A DNA stretch of 64,000 bases from Marisa cornuarietis (taxonomy: Eukaryota; Mollusca; Gastropoda; Architaenioglossa; Ampullariidae). The translations under genes were made by a program, and so were the position numbers. The stretch is taken from positions 1 to 64,000 of the forward strand of contig SMMW01000555.1 of NCBI GenBank assembly GCA_004794655.1, in the 5' to 3' direction. This document shows, in pieces, positions 45,611 to 55,802 of this stretch (positions are counted from its first letter, which is position 1; each line of letters starts with the position of its first letter). The notes below the pieces were generated by a model, which worked only from the letters and a program-made list of their open reading frames with translations, searched no databases and was not told the origin of the DNA.

Positions 45611-48391
45611 CTTTCATGCTTTGAGCTCTCTAAGTTCGTTTACACACAACAAAATTACTTACAGCAGTTAAAAAATAATTTAAATTTAATATAAGTATTA
45701 TAAAATTTGAACACAATTATTTTGTGCATTTTTGAGATTTTAATATTTAGAGAGCCCTGAATTGTCCTTCACCGCGTGGCAGGTTTGGTAAAACGTGCTA
45801 TAGCTGTCGCCTCGTGCTTTGTGAAGTGTGGCAGTTTTGCTGAATTTGAGCTGACTTCATTGGAAGACGTATATTTTTTCCTACTCTTTTAACTTAATTC
45901 AGTTACTTCTAAGGATTGAAATATTCATAGTCTTAAACATTTCAGACGTATATATTGGAGTTTTAGTGACACTATTAGGCCTGTAAGGTTTGATGTGAGC
46001 GAGAGTTACTTGCCCTTACTTGAGGTAAACAAACACGATCAAGACTAAGCGGCTGTGTGCTGTCAGTGAGACAGCATCGCATTTTTAAGCATTTAAAAGC
46101 TGTTTTCACACAATTTTTGCATGGTCATACTCTGTGGAATAATCTACTAATAATAATATAATTTGTTTTGTTTTTTTTAGCTGGCTAATAAATCAACACA
46201 ACTTACTAAAAGTCCCTATACTGTCACAGTTGTAATTCGCTTAGATAGTTACTGATAGTAAGTGGCGCAAACTCAAAGAATACCGTTTCATTTCCTTCAA
46301 TTCTTTTATGTAGGATAGTCAAAATGTTGGCCACACCAGCTGTATGTGCCTGTTATTTAATAGCAATAACAGTCGAAAAAATACTTATTCTATGAAATTT
46401 TATTTCATGGAAGGGCTGTTCATTTTGTACAGTTTGTTCAAAACAAGCATAAAATATTTTATAGAAAGGAATTAGAAAAACAAAAGAGAAAAAAAACTAA
46501 ATACAGACTGCATCATGCAGTACCCCAAATTTAGTAATTTTTCTGACTGCAAGATCTAGTAAAAACTGGTAATATAAAATACTAACATATCAGTTTAATT
46601 AATTTTGATAGGTGGTCCTTTCATTCGCACTACTTCTCTAAAGTTAAAAAAATTCTACATTTATCCTTAAAGTCATAAACTTAGTTTCTTTTTGTCTGTT
46701 TGGGTACAAATCATGTGATAGTCAATTATTTTAAGAATGTTTAATCACTATTGTTAAATAAAACACTTTGGTGACTTTTGAAAATGAATCAAGGCAAAGA
46801 GATAACTAACACAAGATTCAAGGAGAGTTTTGTTAAGTCTAAAAAGGTCAAAAACTTGAACAGTTTTCAGCGCACGGGTTCAATGCTTATCTGCAAACTA
46901 TCAAGCTAAATTTAAATTTATGGTTACTTCTGAAAAGATATTTTAGCTTGTTTTTTACTTAGCACTTTTATGCTGCTTATTTGTCTCTTACTTTTGCATA
47001 TGCACACACACACACACACACACATCACTCAGCGCAACACACACACACACACACACAGTGCAACACACACAAACACTGGTTGATAGAAACACATAGATCT
47101 TCATCAAGATATTCATTTACACATATAGATGTTTGTCACTTTCTTTTTAATTATCACTAGTATTGTTTGATAGAAAGAGCAGCATCTCATGATGCTACAG
47201 ATCTCTTGTTTAAATCATATATCGTCCATGTGCTGTTTTTATGTTCTATTGTAAAAGTAGCTGTCTAGGAAATGTTAAAAGATGTTTTGAAAGAAGCCTG
47301 GAACTTAGTTCCCATCTGTTTGAATCCTGCAGTTAGGATAAACTAACCATTTTGTTTTTGGTTTTGATAAGGCTTATGAATTTTTCTTAAGTTAAGCTTT
47401 AGGAGGACTATTAAAATCATCAGTTATTTTTAGAGAAAATTTGTATTCCTGTCTTATATCATATCATTTTTTACAATTAATTTTAAGATTAGAATAATAT
47501 AATTGAATGTTCATCCACCACTTCCAAACTTCTGGAATCCATGGGTCAGTTTTAATTACAGTAGGTTAAAAGTCAGGGTTCTATCTTATACTGTCTCCCT
47601 GTGTATATATATATATATATCTTGATTTGTATGCTTATATATGACAATCTAAACTGTGATGAACTATAAATAATCCTATATTAAATTTATATTGATTATC
47701 AATGTTTGTTAAAAGTACAAAACAAGAACACACAAAGTTATAGACCTTACCTTACATCTAAAATTCAGTTCATCTGATTTTTGTCACCACATATTTTTCC
47801 ACAAAACAGGATGGATAATATACATCTTTTAAGTACGATATTTATATCATAGTATAAAATATTATCATCTTTATATACCACAGAGTTAGACTAATATGAA
47901 TATGAGCTTAATGAGGACCCATGGTGCAAAGGCGTTGTTAAAGAATTGATCCAGTGATTTCGGTATAGGCGACTCATCCGTCACCTGTTGTAAACATAAC
48001 TGACATAGTTTTGCACTTGGATAAGTAACAGAACTAGCACACATGGACTTTTAACAATGAAAAAATGCGAATGACTTACTACTTTATTTCCATATTTAGC
48101 ATATGGCGCATTCAGATTTTTTAACACTAGCTCAATAATGTCTTGGTCTCAGTTTTCGAATCTCACGAAGCTGGCGGCTTCATGGGCAGGTTTGTTTACC
48201 CCAACTAAGGGAAGTCACTCGCAGGTGATAACGTCAACCTTACAGGCCTCATACTGTTAGCTTGTGAGTTAGTGTGCAAATTAATAGTACTCAAATAATA
48301 CCTTAATTTTCTTTGTAAAAAATAAAAGCGCCGCAACCATTTTTTTGCATTTGGGTTTTTCGGCCTTAACTTTATTTGCAAACATTTTAAG
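45611..48391. other. Non-coding interior of the EnSpm-like element
   Basis: 2.8 kb of AT-rich sequence with (CA)n at 47003-47068 and (TA)n at about 47605-47620, and no long ORF. It may be an intron or a long 5' region of the transposase transcript, or hold undetected insertions. The last 200 bases before 48392 are GC-richer and could contain the promoter. Confidence 0.5.
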
Positions 48392-49672
48392 ATGGCATCG
48401 TCATATTGGACAAAGAGGAGAAGAATTGTAAGAAGTGTACAGGAACATATGAAGTATATATATGGCGAATCCACGTCTTCGGCATTAGACACTTGTGAAG
48501 AAAAGGCGTCGCCTGATCTTCAGAATATTGGGGAAATAGTTATTCCTACAGACATGGGTCATATTACTTGTACCTCGAATAATTTGGCACACATGGCTAG
48601 CGGCAGTAAGAGATGTGCTTTGCATGTAAGTCAGTCGTCAGGAGATGACGAGCAAAGCACTTTCAGCAACGAATTAGATTTGGATTCTACGCCATCATTC
48701 TCAGATATTATTTCAGAGCTTGAGAAAGAAGAAGAAGAATGTCGAGTAGAATCAGATTCAGATTCAGATTTTGACTGTGAAGAAAACGAACTGTCCGAGA
48801 AACTTCACGACGATCTTTGTTCCTGGGTATATAAAAATAAAATAACAATGACTGCATTAAAAGAGCTTTTGTGCATACTTCGTCAATTTCATCCTTCTCT
48901 GCCAAAAGACCCTCGAACACTTCTAAAAACACCACAGGATTGCATCATGAAACCTGTTGGCTCAGGTTCTTACTACCATTTTGGGATTTGGAGTGCACTA
49001 ACAGATGTTGTTGCAGGAATGGATTTGAATTTAAGCACATGCCATGTGCAGGTACAGATAAATATTGATGGCCTACCACTTTTTAAATCATTAGGGACTC
49101 AGTTTTGGCCTATACTTGGCCGAGTTTCAGCTCCATTTGTTACCGACCCTTTTGTTATTGGTCTTTATTGTGGCAAAGAGAAACCAAACAATGTTAATGA
49201 GTATTTATCAGATTTTGTGAGGGAGATGCACATGCTTCAAGAAGGGTCTCATTATCTTCCAGGAGTTGTGGAGAAAGTGACGGTAGCTTTATCCTGTGTT
49301 ATTTGTGATACTCCTGCACGGGCTTTTGTCAAGCAGGTTAAAGGTCATACTGGATACTATGGATGTGATAAATGCACTCAAAAGGGTATGTGGGAAGGTA
49401 AAATGACTTTTCCTGAGGTGAATTCACCATTGCGCACTGATGTTCATTTTGACGAGATGGTACAGGCATCGCATCATACTGGAGATTCCCCATTTAAAGA
49501 GTTGTCTGTTGGAATGGTTAGCCAGTTCCCCCTTGATTATATGCATCTTGTTTGTTTAGGGGTAACTAGACGGTTGCTTTGGTACTGGATACGCAGCCCT
49601 GTTTCTAAAGGATTTCGGCTTGGTCAGCAAAGTATTTCTGAAATGTGTCGGCTGCTTGTTCTTGTTAAATAA
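48392..49672 (+). CDS. EnSpm/CMC-like transposase, C-terminally truncated by a stop
   Basis: 426 open codons from an ATG in good context (AAGATGG). Residues 1-24 are basic, 100-140 strongly acidic with an SDSDSDFD run. Family motifs: LPKDPRTLLKTP at about 170-181, NIDGLPLFKS at 224-233 with a candidate catalytic Asp, CDTPARAF at 305-312 with a second Asp, a GYYGCDKC zinc-type pair at 321-328, and SQFPLDYMHLVCLGV at about 377-391. After the TAA at 49670-49672 the same frame continues YLPRELY, which looks like the next conserved motif of the family, so the stop is likely a nonsense mutation; then the homology fades. Full-length relatives are usually longer. Confidence 0.82.
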   Translation: MASSYWTKRRRIVRSVQEHMKYIYGESTSSALDTCEEKASPDLQNIGEIVIPTDMGHITCTSNNLAHMASGSKRCALHVSQSSGDDEQSTFSNELDLDSTPSFSDIISELEKEEEECRVESDSDSDFDCEENELSEKLHDDLCSWVYKNKITMTALKELLCILRQFHPSLPKDPRTLLKTPQDCIMKPVGSGSYYHFGIWSALTDVVAGMDLNLSTCHVQVQINIDGLPLFKSLGTQFWPILGRVSAPFVTDPFVIGLYCGKEKPNNVNEYLSDFVREMHMLQEGSHYLPGVVEKVTVALSCVICDTPARAFVKQVKGHTGYYGCDKCTQKGMWEGKMTFPEVNSPLRTDVHFDEMVQASHHTGDSPFKELSVGMVSQFPLDYMHLVCLGVTRRLLWYWIRSPVSKGFRLGQQSISEMCRLLVLVK

Positions 49673-50259
49673 TATTTGCCTCGTGAGTTATATACCAGCA
49701 GCTGTATTTAGAAAAAATGTTTAAGACAGGGTTACATAAAATATAATCACTTCAGTATCTAGGTATGGAAGTGGATGCTAAGTAATCTACCACATAATGA
49801 GTAGCAACTCGGGGTAATGTGAAATAGATATACCTCCTAAATAATGAGAATCCTGCTGTCTTGATGTGTGCCCTCATATCACCATTTTACAAGGAAAGCT
49901 ACATTCATGAAAAGAAGTGTACCTTAAGTTCCATTGCATGACTACCTTATCCCTCTGATTGCACAACATAAAAGCTTATTTGTGTCTGTTATTTGTTTTT
50001 CAGATTCTGGCTCCTCCAACAGGCTTATCGAGTCATCTGATTATTGAGGAATATCTTAGTTTACACCCTTCCTCCTTTCTCTCCAGCACCCCCATTAAGA
50101 AAAATAAATCATTTGGAATTGTTATTTGCTTTTTGGTATTGATATTTTAAGTGTGCTAGACATTGGTATGTTACTGTTTGAATGTGATAATGCTGGTGGT
50201 GATCGAAGTCCAACTTTGATCGTTAATGCTGTGGAAGTGAAGCCCACGTACAAGGAAAT
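49673..50259. other. Interior of the EnSpm-like element behind the transposase ORF
   Basis: The first codons after the stop still look family-like (YLPREL). The remainder holds only a 63-codon frame at 49959-50150 without a recognisable domain. The C-terminal third of the transposase seems lost. Confidence 0.5.
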
Positions 50260-50535
50260 TTTGGTAGTGAGAAAGTGGTGTAGCTGTTGGCACACCACCT
50301 GATGAAGGTGCTTTGGAGGTGGGCTGCCTACTTCAGGGTGGGATTTTGGCAGTGTAAAGGTGGGCAAACCACCTGATGAAGGTGCTTTGGAGGTGGGCTG
50401 CCTACTTCAGGGTGGGATTTTGGCAGTGTACAGGTGGGCAAACCACCCGATGAAGGTGCTTTGGAGGTGGGCTGCCTACTTCATGGTGGGAGTTTGGTGG
50501 TGTAGAGGTGGGCAAACCACCTGATTAAGGTGGTA
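50260..50535. repeat. Four 74-base tandem subterminal repeats of the EnSpm-like element
   Basis: CCACCTGATGAAGGTG-type starts at 50295, 50369, 50443 and 50517, an exact 74-base period. Each unit carries TTTGGAGGTGGGCTGCCTAC and GGTGGGCAAACCACC. Outer GCCCAC and GGGCTGCCCAC motifs (50545-50575) lie between the array and the right TIR. Confidence 0.88.
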
Positions 50536-50697
50536 TTATGATAGGCTGCCCACTTCTGTGATGGGCTGCCCACTTTGGGCTTGAGTTGGTCCCATGGGCA
50601 AAACACACATAGGCCCATGATCGTTTCACCATGCAGGGCCTATTTTAAGCCCATATAGGGCCGAAATAGGGCCCATGAGTTTTTGCAGGCTGGGAAT

Positions 50698-51285
50698 AGT
50701 ACTTTGTAAAAAGATATGTTTTAAGAGAGTGTTTGAATGCAGCCTTGAAGGCTGATCAGACTGGCGAATGTGATGTGGTAGAGAGTTCCACTGCTGAGCA
50801 GCACAAAGGGAGAACATCCGTTGTCCATATGTGACTGTCTTTGTGAGAGGGAGGGATAAAATGCGGGAGTCTGATGAGGAGCGAAGGTTTCGGGCAGAAG
50901 TTTTGACAGACAAGATTTCATTAAAGTAGCTGGATGAGTGACCTTCGAAGAAACCATAGCAGAGAGTTGAGAGCTTGTAGTCTATTCTAGCTTTAACTGG
51001 TAGCCAATGAAGAGAGCAAAGAAGTGGTGAGACATGATCATATTTGCGAGTCCAAAAAACGAGACGAGCAGCTGAGTTCTGGACCTTCTGAAGCTTATCA
51101 ATGAGGTATTGAGGTCAGCCAGCAAGAAGAGAGTTGCAGTAGTCTAATTTAGACATAATAAACGAGCAGATAAGAATTGTGGTGATTGAGACGGAGAGAG
51201 TATGGCAAATGGAGCTGATCTTTTGGAGCTCATAGTATGCAGATCGACAAATGTGAGAGACATTACATGCACATGTAATTATGAT
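50698..51285 (-). mobile_element. L2/CR1-like LINE, right part (ORF2 C-terminus) of the EnSpm target copy
   Basis: The minus strand reads ICRSAYYELQKISSICH, MSKLDYCNSLLAG, then after a stop NLRSSSDSRILSLPLTKTVT, YGQRMFSLCAAQQWNSLPHH and IRQSD: the RT C-terminus of the same subfamily as 24040-24745. The 3' UTR continues at 45294 on the other side of the transposon. The frame has one stop at about 51118 and otherwise small breaks. Confidence 0.82.
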
Positions 51286-52084
51286 GATTCCTGAAATTTG
51301 AGCAAATCCCTTTTTGTTGTTCACAAAATACAAACCTTTGTACATCAGTATTTTCAACTGCAAAAGGTGATCAAAATCTCATTTTCTATCATGTCTGTCA
51401 TGTTGGGGGAAGGATTTATTGCCTTCTCTAGGAATGGAGAGCTGTCAATGGGAACCTCAAGGCAGGATAAGGCAGTGGACAGCAGCAATGGCTCACTATT
51501 CTCTTCTGTCAGTGTCTTGCATGCCAGGCAAGATGGAAAATGTATGTGAAATGTGAAGCAGGATCAGCTGACCACACTATTTTTAAAATATGCAAAGAAT
51601 AGAAATTTTGCATTTTCTTGAGAGATTCATGCCAGACTAACGGTGAGAGTTTGCTAGACAGTTTCCTACCTCATGTTTCATGTAACCCCCTTCTCTTGAG
51701 GCTAAAGCTGTAAGTAGTGAAAAACTCTCAGCTATTTTCTAGTTTTGCAAAATTGCACACATAGCAGTGAGGAGCTGTTTTCCTTCCACAGTATGGGCAT
51801 AGGACTGGGAAGGAGTCTTTGGCCAATGAACTGGAAGTTCATGTCACTTCTATTAGAAAAAATTGTCTGCATTCTGCACCCATTAGCCATATAGATAAGC
51901 CTGATTATGAACCGATGTGGATTGAAATCTGCCTGCAAAAATGGATCTAATGTAACATTTTTTTCTCAGAAATCTTCTGTGCAACACCAGAGGCAAAGTG
52001 AACCCTATCTAGGTTGATGGATGATAAAAATAAGAAAATAAGGAACAGTTTTTATGCTTAAGAAATGGTTCTCTTGATCTACAC
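51286..52084. other. DNAI1 intron, nothing recognised
   Basis: No domain, no repeat match to the rest of the window noticed. Confidence 0.45.
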
Positions 52085-52470
52085 TGTAGCATGTCAGGAC
52101 TGAATATTGAATGTGTCTTCTCTGTCCTTATGGGAAGTGTGTGTAGTGCAAGTGTAAGAGTGTGCACTCATGCATAAGTGTGTATATGCTTGCATGTGTG
52201 ATTGGGTGATGTCTATGCATGCAATCAACAGTGGACCTGAAATGTGGTGGTGTATGTTGTATGTATGTGTGCATTTGTAGGTGTATATGAGGAGGGATGC
52301 ACACACAAGTGGGCACAAGGGGTGGAATTTTTTTTTTTTGGTACATAAGTGTACATATAACAATTCAAGTGATGACACCTGTTTATGACTGGTGATCATC
52401 CTCAAAGAGGCGGCCATCACATTTTCCTGATGCAATGTCACTTGGGACATAAAATCTCTTATCTTTTCTG
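52085..52470 (+). mobile_element. 3' UTR of a Rex1-like LINE, GT-rich
   Basis: TGTGTGTAGTGCAAGTGT, GTCTATGCATGCAATCA, GGGATGCACACACAAGTGGG and GATGCAATGTCACTTGG run parallel to 60840-61225 and, at the end, to 63880-63940 behind an RT domain. The (ATT) tail is lost. Confidence 0.6.
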
Positions 52471-52944
52471 GCAAAAGGACTGGTAAAGGATTGCACAAAG
52501 ATTATAAGGATTTGTAAGGTCATACATTTTACTTATTTTGAGAAAAAAAATCTTAATTATGAGACTTAAGCCTGCATTATGCTGGTTGTCTTTGTATGGC
52601 ATTCATAGGTGGTCTGTGCTGTGCTTGTACTTGGTGGCTTGTACTAGTGCCTTGCACTCTCTTCTTATGACACCTATGATTATTCTCAATGTTTAGTTTC
52701 CTACATCTTGGGTCTGTTGGTGTGTCTAAGCTGATATCATCCAGGAGCTTACCCATACTCATGGTGTGATTTTACAATTCCTTGATCAGCAGTTTTGAGA
52801 ATTTTCTCACTAGCTTGCCTCTCAGTCTGTGCAAGCACCTTTCTTATAATGCAAGGGTTTCTTCTGGCCTTGCCTTCAACACCCCTAATATACTACTTTC
52901 ATGTCAGACATTTACTGAAGGTGACCTTCAGGTATGTCTAATTA
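52471..52944. other. DNAI1 intron, nothing recognised
   Basis: No domain or repeat family recognised. Confidence 0.45.
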
Positions 52945-53167
52945 TCTTGTGATGATGATGATGATGATGTCCATTTGTAATGCGCAGGTATCCATTCGGA
53001 AGAATGCTCATTGCGCAGCAAAAACAAAATAAATAAAAAATAAGAAAAAAAATAAAGTAAATAAATAGATAAACACCAGGAAAGTAAAAAAAAATAAAGA
53101 CACAAGTGTTGCTTGGTTGTTTAAGTTTAAGTCCATCTTAAATAAACAGATGGGTCTTCAGTCTTTT

Positions 53168-55474
53168 TCAAAACGTGGTTGGTGAGGTGATGGTGGACAA
53201 TGACGATGGCAGAGCATTCCACAGTTTAGGTGCCGCGTTTTTGAAGGCCCTGGCTCCAGTGCGCTTCTCATTTGTGTCTTCCACTGCAGGGAGACAGAAG
53301 CGTGACTGGGAGCCAGAGCGCAGACCATGTGATGGCTGGTAAGGAGGAACTACCTCTTGTAAATATTCAGGAGCAGTTTTAAACATGCAGGACTGTGCAA
53401 TCGAAAGCCCTTTGTGATCAATGCGCTTTTTCACTGGGAGCCAGTGAAGGCTCTGTAGGATAGGGGTGATGTGCTCAGTGGACGACTTTGCACGGGTGAC
53501 AATCTTGGCGGCTGTGTTTTGAACTCTTTGGAGTCGATCCAACTGCATAGCAGGTATACCCCACAATGCAGTATTACAGTAATCTAATCTTGATATGATG
53601 GTAGCCACAGCAAGTGAGTTGTAAGCAGCTTGAGTCAGCATGGGCCGTAGTCTACCTAAAGTCCTCAAAAAGTAGTAGGATTTTGCCACAACAGAACTAA
53701 CATGGTTACACATGGAGAGCTCTGCATCAATAAACAGCCCGAGGTCCCGTACACAGTCAGCAAAGGCTATGGAGGCGTCACCGACCTGCACGGCACTAAT
53801 GCCGATCTGCTCCCTTCTGGCCCTGGGGCCGCACAGTAACGCTTCTGTCTTGTCGTCGTTGAGTTTAAGACTATTTCTGGTCATCCAGGCCTTCACCGCG
53901 ACACAACAAGATTCAAGTAGTTGAAGCGCATTCCTAGCCACTGCTGGGTCGGGGGGAAAACTGTTCAGAATCTGTGTATCGTCCGCAAAGAACTGTCGTC
54001 CCATCTGAAAGCGTTCAATTACCTGTCCAAGCTGTGAAGTATATACAGAAAATAATAATGGACCCAGAACGGATCCCTGTGGTACGCCACACACCAGAGG
54101 AACTGCCTCAGAGCTTGCAGAGCCGACAATCACTCTCTGAGATCTATCGGCAAGATAGGAGTCAATCCACTGCAGCACAGCGCCCTGGATACCAGCCTCT
54201 GACAACAGTCTCTGGAGCAGCAGTCGGTGGTTGATGGTGTCAAATGCACTACTCAGATCGAGTAATACTAACAGCACTAAGTTGCCAGAGTTGACACTAC
54301 AAAGAATGTCATTGGTCACATGAAGAAGAGCAGTTTCTGTGCTGAAGCCAGGACAATATGCTGACTGAAATTTATCTAGGCAGACATGAGTAATAAAATG
54401 GGTCATAAGCTGTTCTGCGACCACCCTCTCAAGTAGCTTGGAAATATATGATAAATTTGACACTGGACGATAGTTTTTACAGTCAGAGGGATCCAGGTTT
54501 ACCTTTTTCAACAAGGGCTTCACAATGGCCTGTTTAAAACACCGTGGAACACAACCTGCTCTCAAACTAGCATTAATAATGTCCAAAATGACAAGAAATA
54601 GAATGTCCAGAAGTTGAATAATAAAGTTAGTTGGTACAGGATCCACAGCACATGAAGTTTTTGTTGATCTCGCTACAAGTTTCCTCAAGTAGCTCTCATC
54701 AACAGACGTGAAAGAAGTCAGCGGAACACCAGCAAATGGCACAGAATAGTCTTCCTCACACTCTGGCAACTCACAAGCTGTACTCTCAAGTCCAGCTCTA
54801 ATTTCCTTTATCTTATTAACAAAGAAGGAAGACAGCTGATCAGCAGCTGACTTGACATCCACCTCAGGAAGAACCGGACTAGTTCTGTTCTTACCCAGCA
54901 GGCTGTTCACAATGTCAAAAGTCTTTCTGGGATTTCCACTCGCAGCCTCTAGCTGCTTCTGCACGAATAACGATTTAGCCTTTTTTACAGCACACACATA
55001 TTTATTTCTGGCTAACTTATACAGCTGTCTGTCAATCTCAAGTTTGGTCTTCCTCCACTTTTTCTCTGCCAGCTGTCTCTGTTTCTTGGCTTCACTCACC
55101 CCCTCACAAAACCACACACAATCTGGTCTGTCTACAACAATTTTGCTAACTGCAGGAGCATGCTTATCAAGCAGCCCTGATAGAGTCTGATTATATAACT
55201 CTGCTAACTCATCAACATCTGTGGGAGGATCTAATAACAACTTTGACTGAAACAGGTCTTCTCTGAAAGCGTTCAGGTCAATCTTCTTCAAATTTCTACA
55301 CAAAACAGATATCTTTTTACGCCTTGGTCGAGAGAGATCAGTCACCAAGGACTGCACAAAATGGTCTGAAATAAAAAAAATCCTCGATAACAGCTGACTT
55401 GACCAGTGACTCTGATGGCGCACGAGTGATAACCCAGTCAAGAATGTGTCCAAGTCTATGAGTTGGTTTTTCAA
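53168..55474 (-). CDS. LINE reverse transcriptase, long intact ORF (768 codons)
   Basis: The first ~30 codons are an artefact of a shifted frame; homology starts at SDHFVQSLVTDL, the end of EN. Linker residues about 60-240 follow. RT spans about 280-600: AVDPVPTNFI, KPLLKK, NYRPVSNLSYISKLLERVV, LDLSSAFDTINH, GVPQGSVLGPLLFSVY, FFADDTQI (catalytic pair intact), LNDDKTEALLCG. The C-terminus has LDRLQRVQNTAAKIV and SLHWLPVKKRIDHK, then PKLWNALPSSL. RT copies the element RNA at the nicked target. No stop interrupts it, so this insertion is young compared with its neighbours. The start codon is arbitrary. Confidence 0.88.
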   Translation of the reverse strand: MKNQLIDLDTFLTGLSLVRHQSHWSSQLLSRIFFISDHFVQSLVTDLSRPRRKKISVLCRNLKKIDLNAFREDLFQSKLLLDPPTDVDELAELYNQTLSGLLDKHAPAVSKIVVDRPDCVWFCEGVSEAKKQRQLAEKKWRKTKLEIDRQLYKLARNKYVCAVKKAKSLFVQKQLEAASGNPRKTFDIVNSLLGKNRTSPVLPEVDVKSAADQLSSFFVNKIKEIRAGLESTACELPECEEDYSVPFAGVPLTSFTSVDESYLRKLVARSTKTSCAVDPVPTNFIIQLLDILFLVILDIINASLRAGCVPRCFKQAIVKPLLKKVNLDPSDCKNYRPVSNLSYISKLLERVVAEQLMTHFITHVCLDKFQSAYCPGFSTETALLHVTNDILCSVNSGNLVLLVLLDLSSAFDTINHRLLLQRLLSEAGIQGAVLQWIDSYLADRSQRVIVGSASSEAVPLVCGVPQGSVLGPLLFSVYTSQLGQVIERFQMGRQFFADDTQILNSFPPDPAVARNALQLLESCCVAVKAWMTRNSLKLNDDKTEALLCGPRARREQIGISAVQVGDASIAFADCVRDLGLFIDAELSMCNHVSSVVAKSYYFLRTLGRLRPMLTQAAYNSLAVATIISRLDYCNTALWGIPAMQLDRLQRVQNTAAKIVTRAKSSTEHITPILQSLHWLPVKKRIDHKGLSIAQSCMFKTAPEYLQEVVPPYQPSHGLRSGSQSRFCLPAVEDTNEKRTGARAFKNAAPKLWNALPSSLSTITSPTTF

Positions 55475-55780
55475 TCAGCTGACAAAGACCACGGCTAGTT
55501 AAAGCCTCAATCAAACGCTTCACATCACTATCTTGAGGTCTATCAAAATGAAAATTTACATCCCCCAAAATAAGAAACTTCTCCTTTGTGAGTATACTGT
55601 CCAGCAGCATGGCAAACTCCTCATGAAACAGAGAATCTGAAAGCTGATTCTTTTTAGATGGAGGAGGTCAATATAAACAAATGATCTCAAATGTCTGCTT
55701 GGCTAATGTCAGTCTTGCTGTTATGTACTCAAAGGACCTGTACTGTGTTTGTCTCTTCAGCACTGTAAACTTGTAAACAC
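55338..55780 (-). pseudogene. APE endonuclease end of the same LINE, shifted frame
   Basis: Reads YRSFEYITARLTLAKQTFEI then a TGA near 55667 where PPPSKK follows, LLDSILTKEKFLILGDVNFH (catalytic D-x-N), HRLGHILDWVITRA, and then ISDHF in the RT frame. The frame switches in a run of eight T (55373-55380 as A on the plus strand); seven would fuse EN and RT. The loss may therefore be one base and one codon deep. Confidence 0.82.
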
Positions 55781-55802
55781 TGTAAAGTTGTGTCTATCAT
55801 GA

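Larger units (their letters stand above)
45295..50694 (+). mobile_element. 5.4-kb EnSpm/CMC-like DNA transposon
   Basis: The left end reads CCCAGCCTGCAAAACTAGTG and the right end, reverse-complemented, CCCAGCCTGCAAAAACTCAT: a 14-bp perfect TIR continuing imperfectly. A 3-bp target duplication (AAT) borders it, and an empty-site relative exists at 24.3 kb. Inside both ends lie dense GTGGGC/GCCCAC motifs (subterminal repeats), at the right in the form of 74-base tandem units. The only long ORF (48392-49672) encodes a transposase of the type found in animal EnSpm elements. 3-bp duplications and subterminal repeats are typical of EnSpm/CACTA. The TIR does not begin with CACTA, so family membership rests mainly on the protein. 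Confidence 0.88.
52945..55800 (-). mobile_element. L2/CR1-like LINE with (CAT)n tail, best preserved copy
   Basis: From 55800 downward: C-terminal half of an APE endonuclease, linker, complete RT, C-terminal domain, stop at 53168, 3' UTR with A-rich stretch and GCGCAATGAGCATTCTTCCG, then (CAT)n at 52950-52975. Two small 3' ends of the family occur at 25143 and 26905. Only one stop (near 55667) and one single-base shift separate the visible EN from the RT frame. ORF1 and the EN N-terminus are missing. Confidence 0.88.

Noticed and set aside
45309..45617. 102-codon minus-strand frame as a second EnSpm protein
   Set aside because: It covers the TIR and the subterminal GTGGGC motifs; no domain seen.
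50260..50535. CRISPR array
   Set aside because: Four contiguous 74-base units without spacers, in a eukaryotic transposon; it is a tandem repeat.
54852..55190. 112-codon plus-strand frame
   Set aside because: Antisense of the well-supported RT ORF of the LINE.
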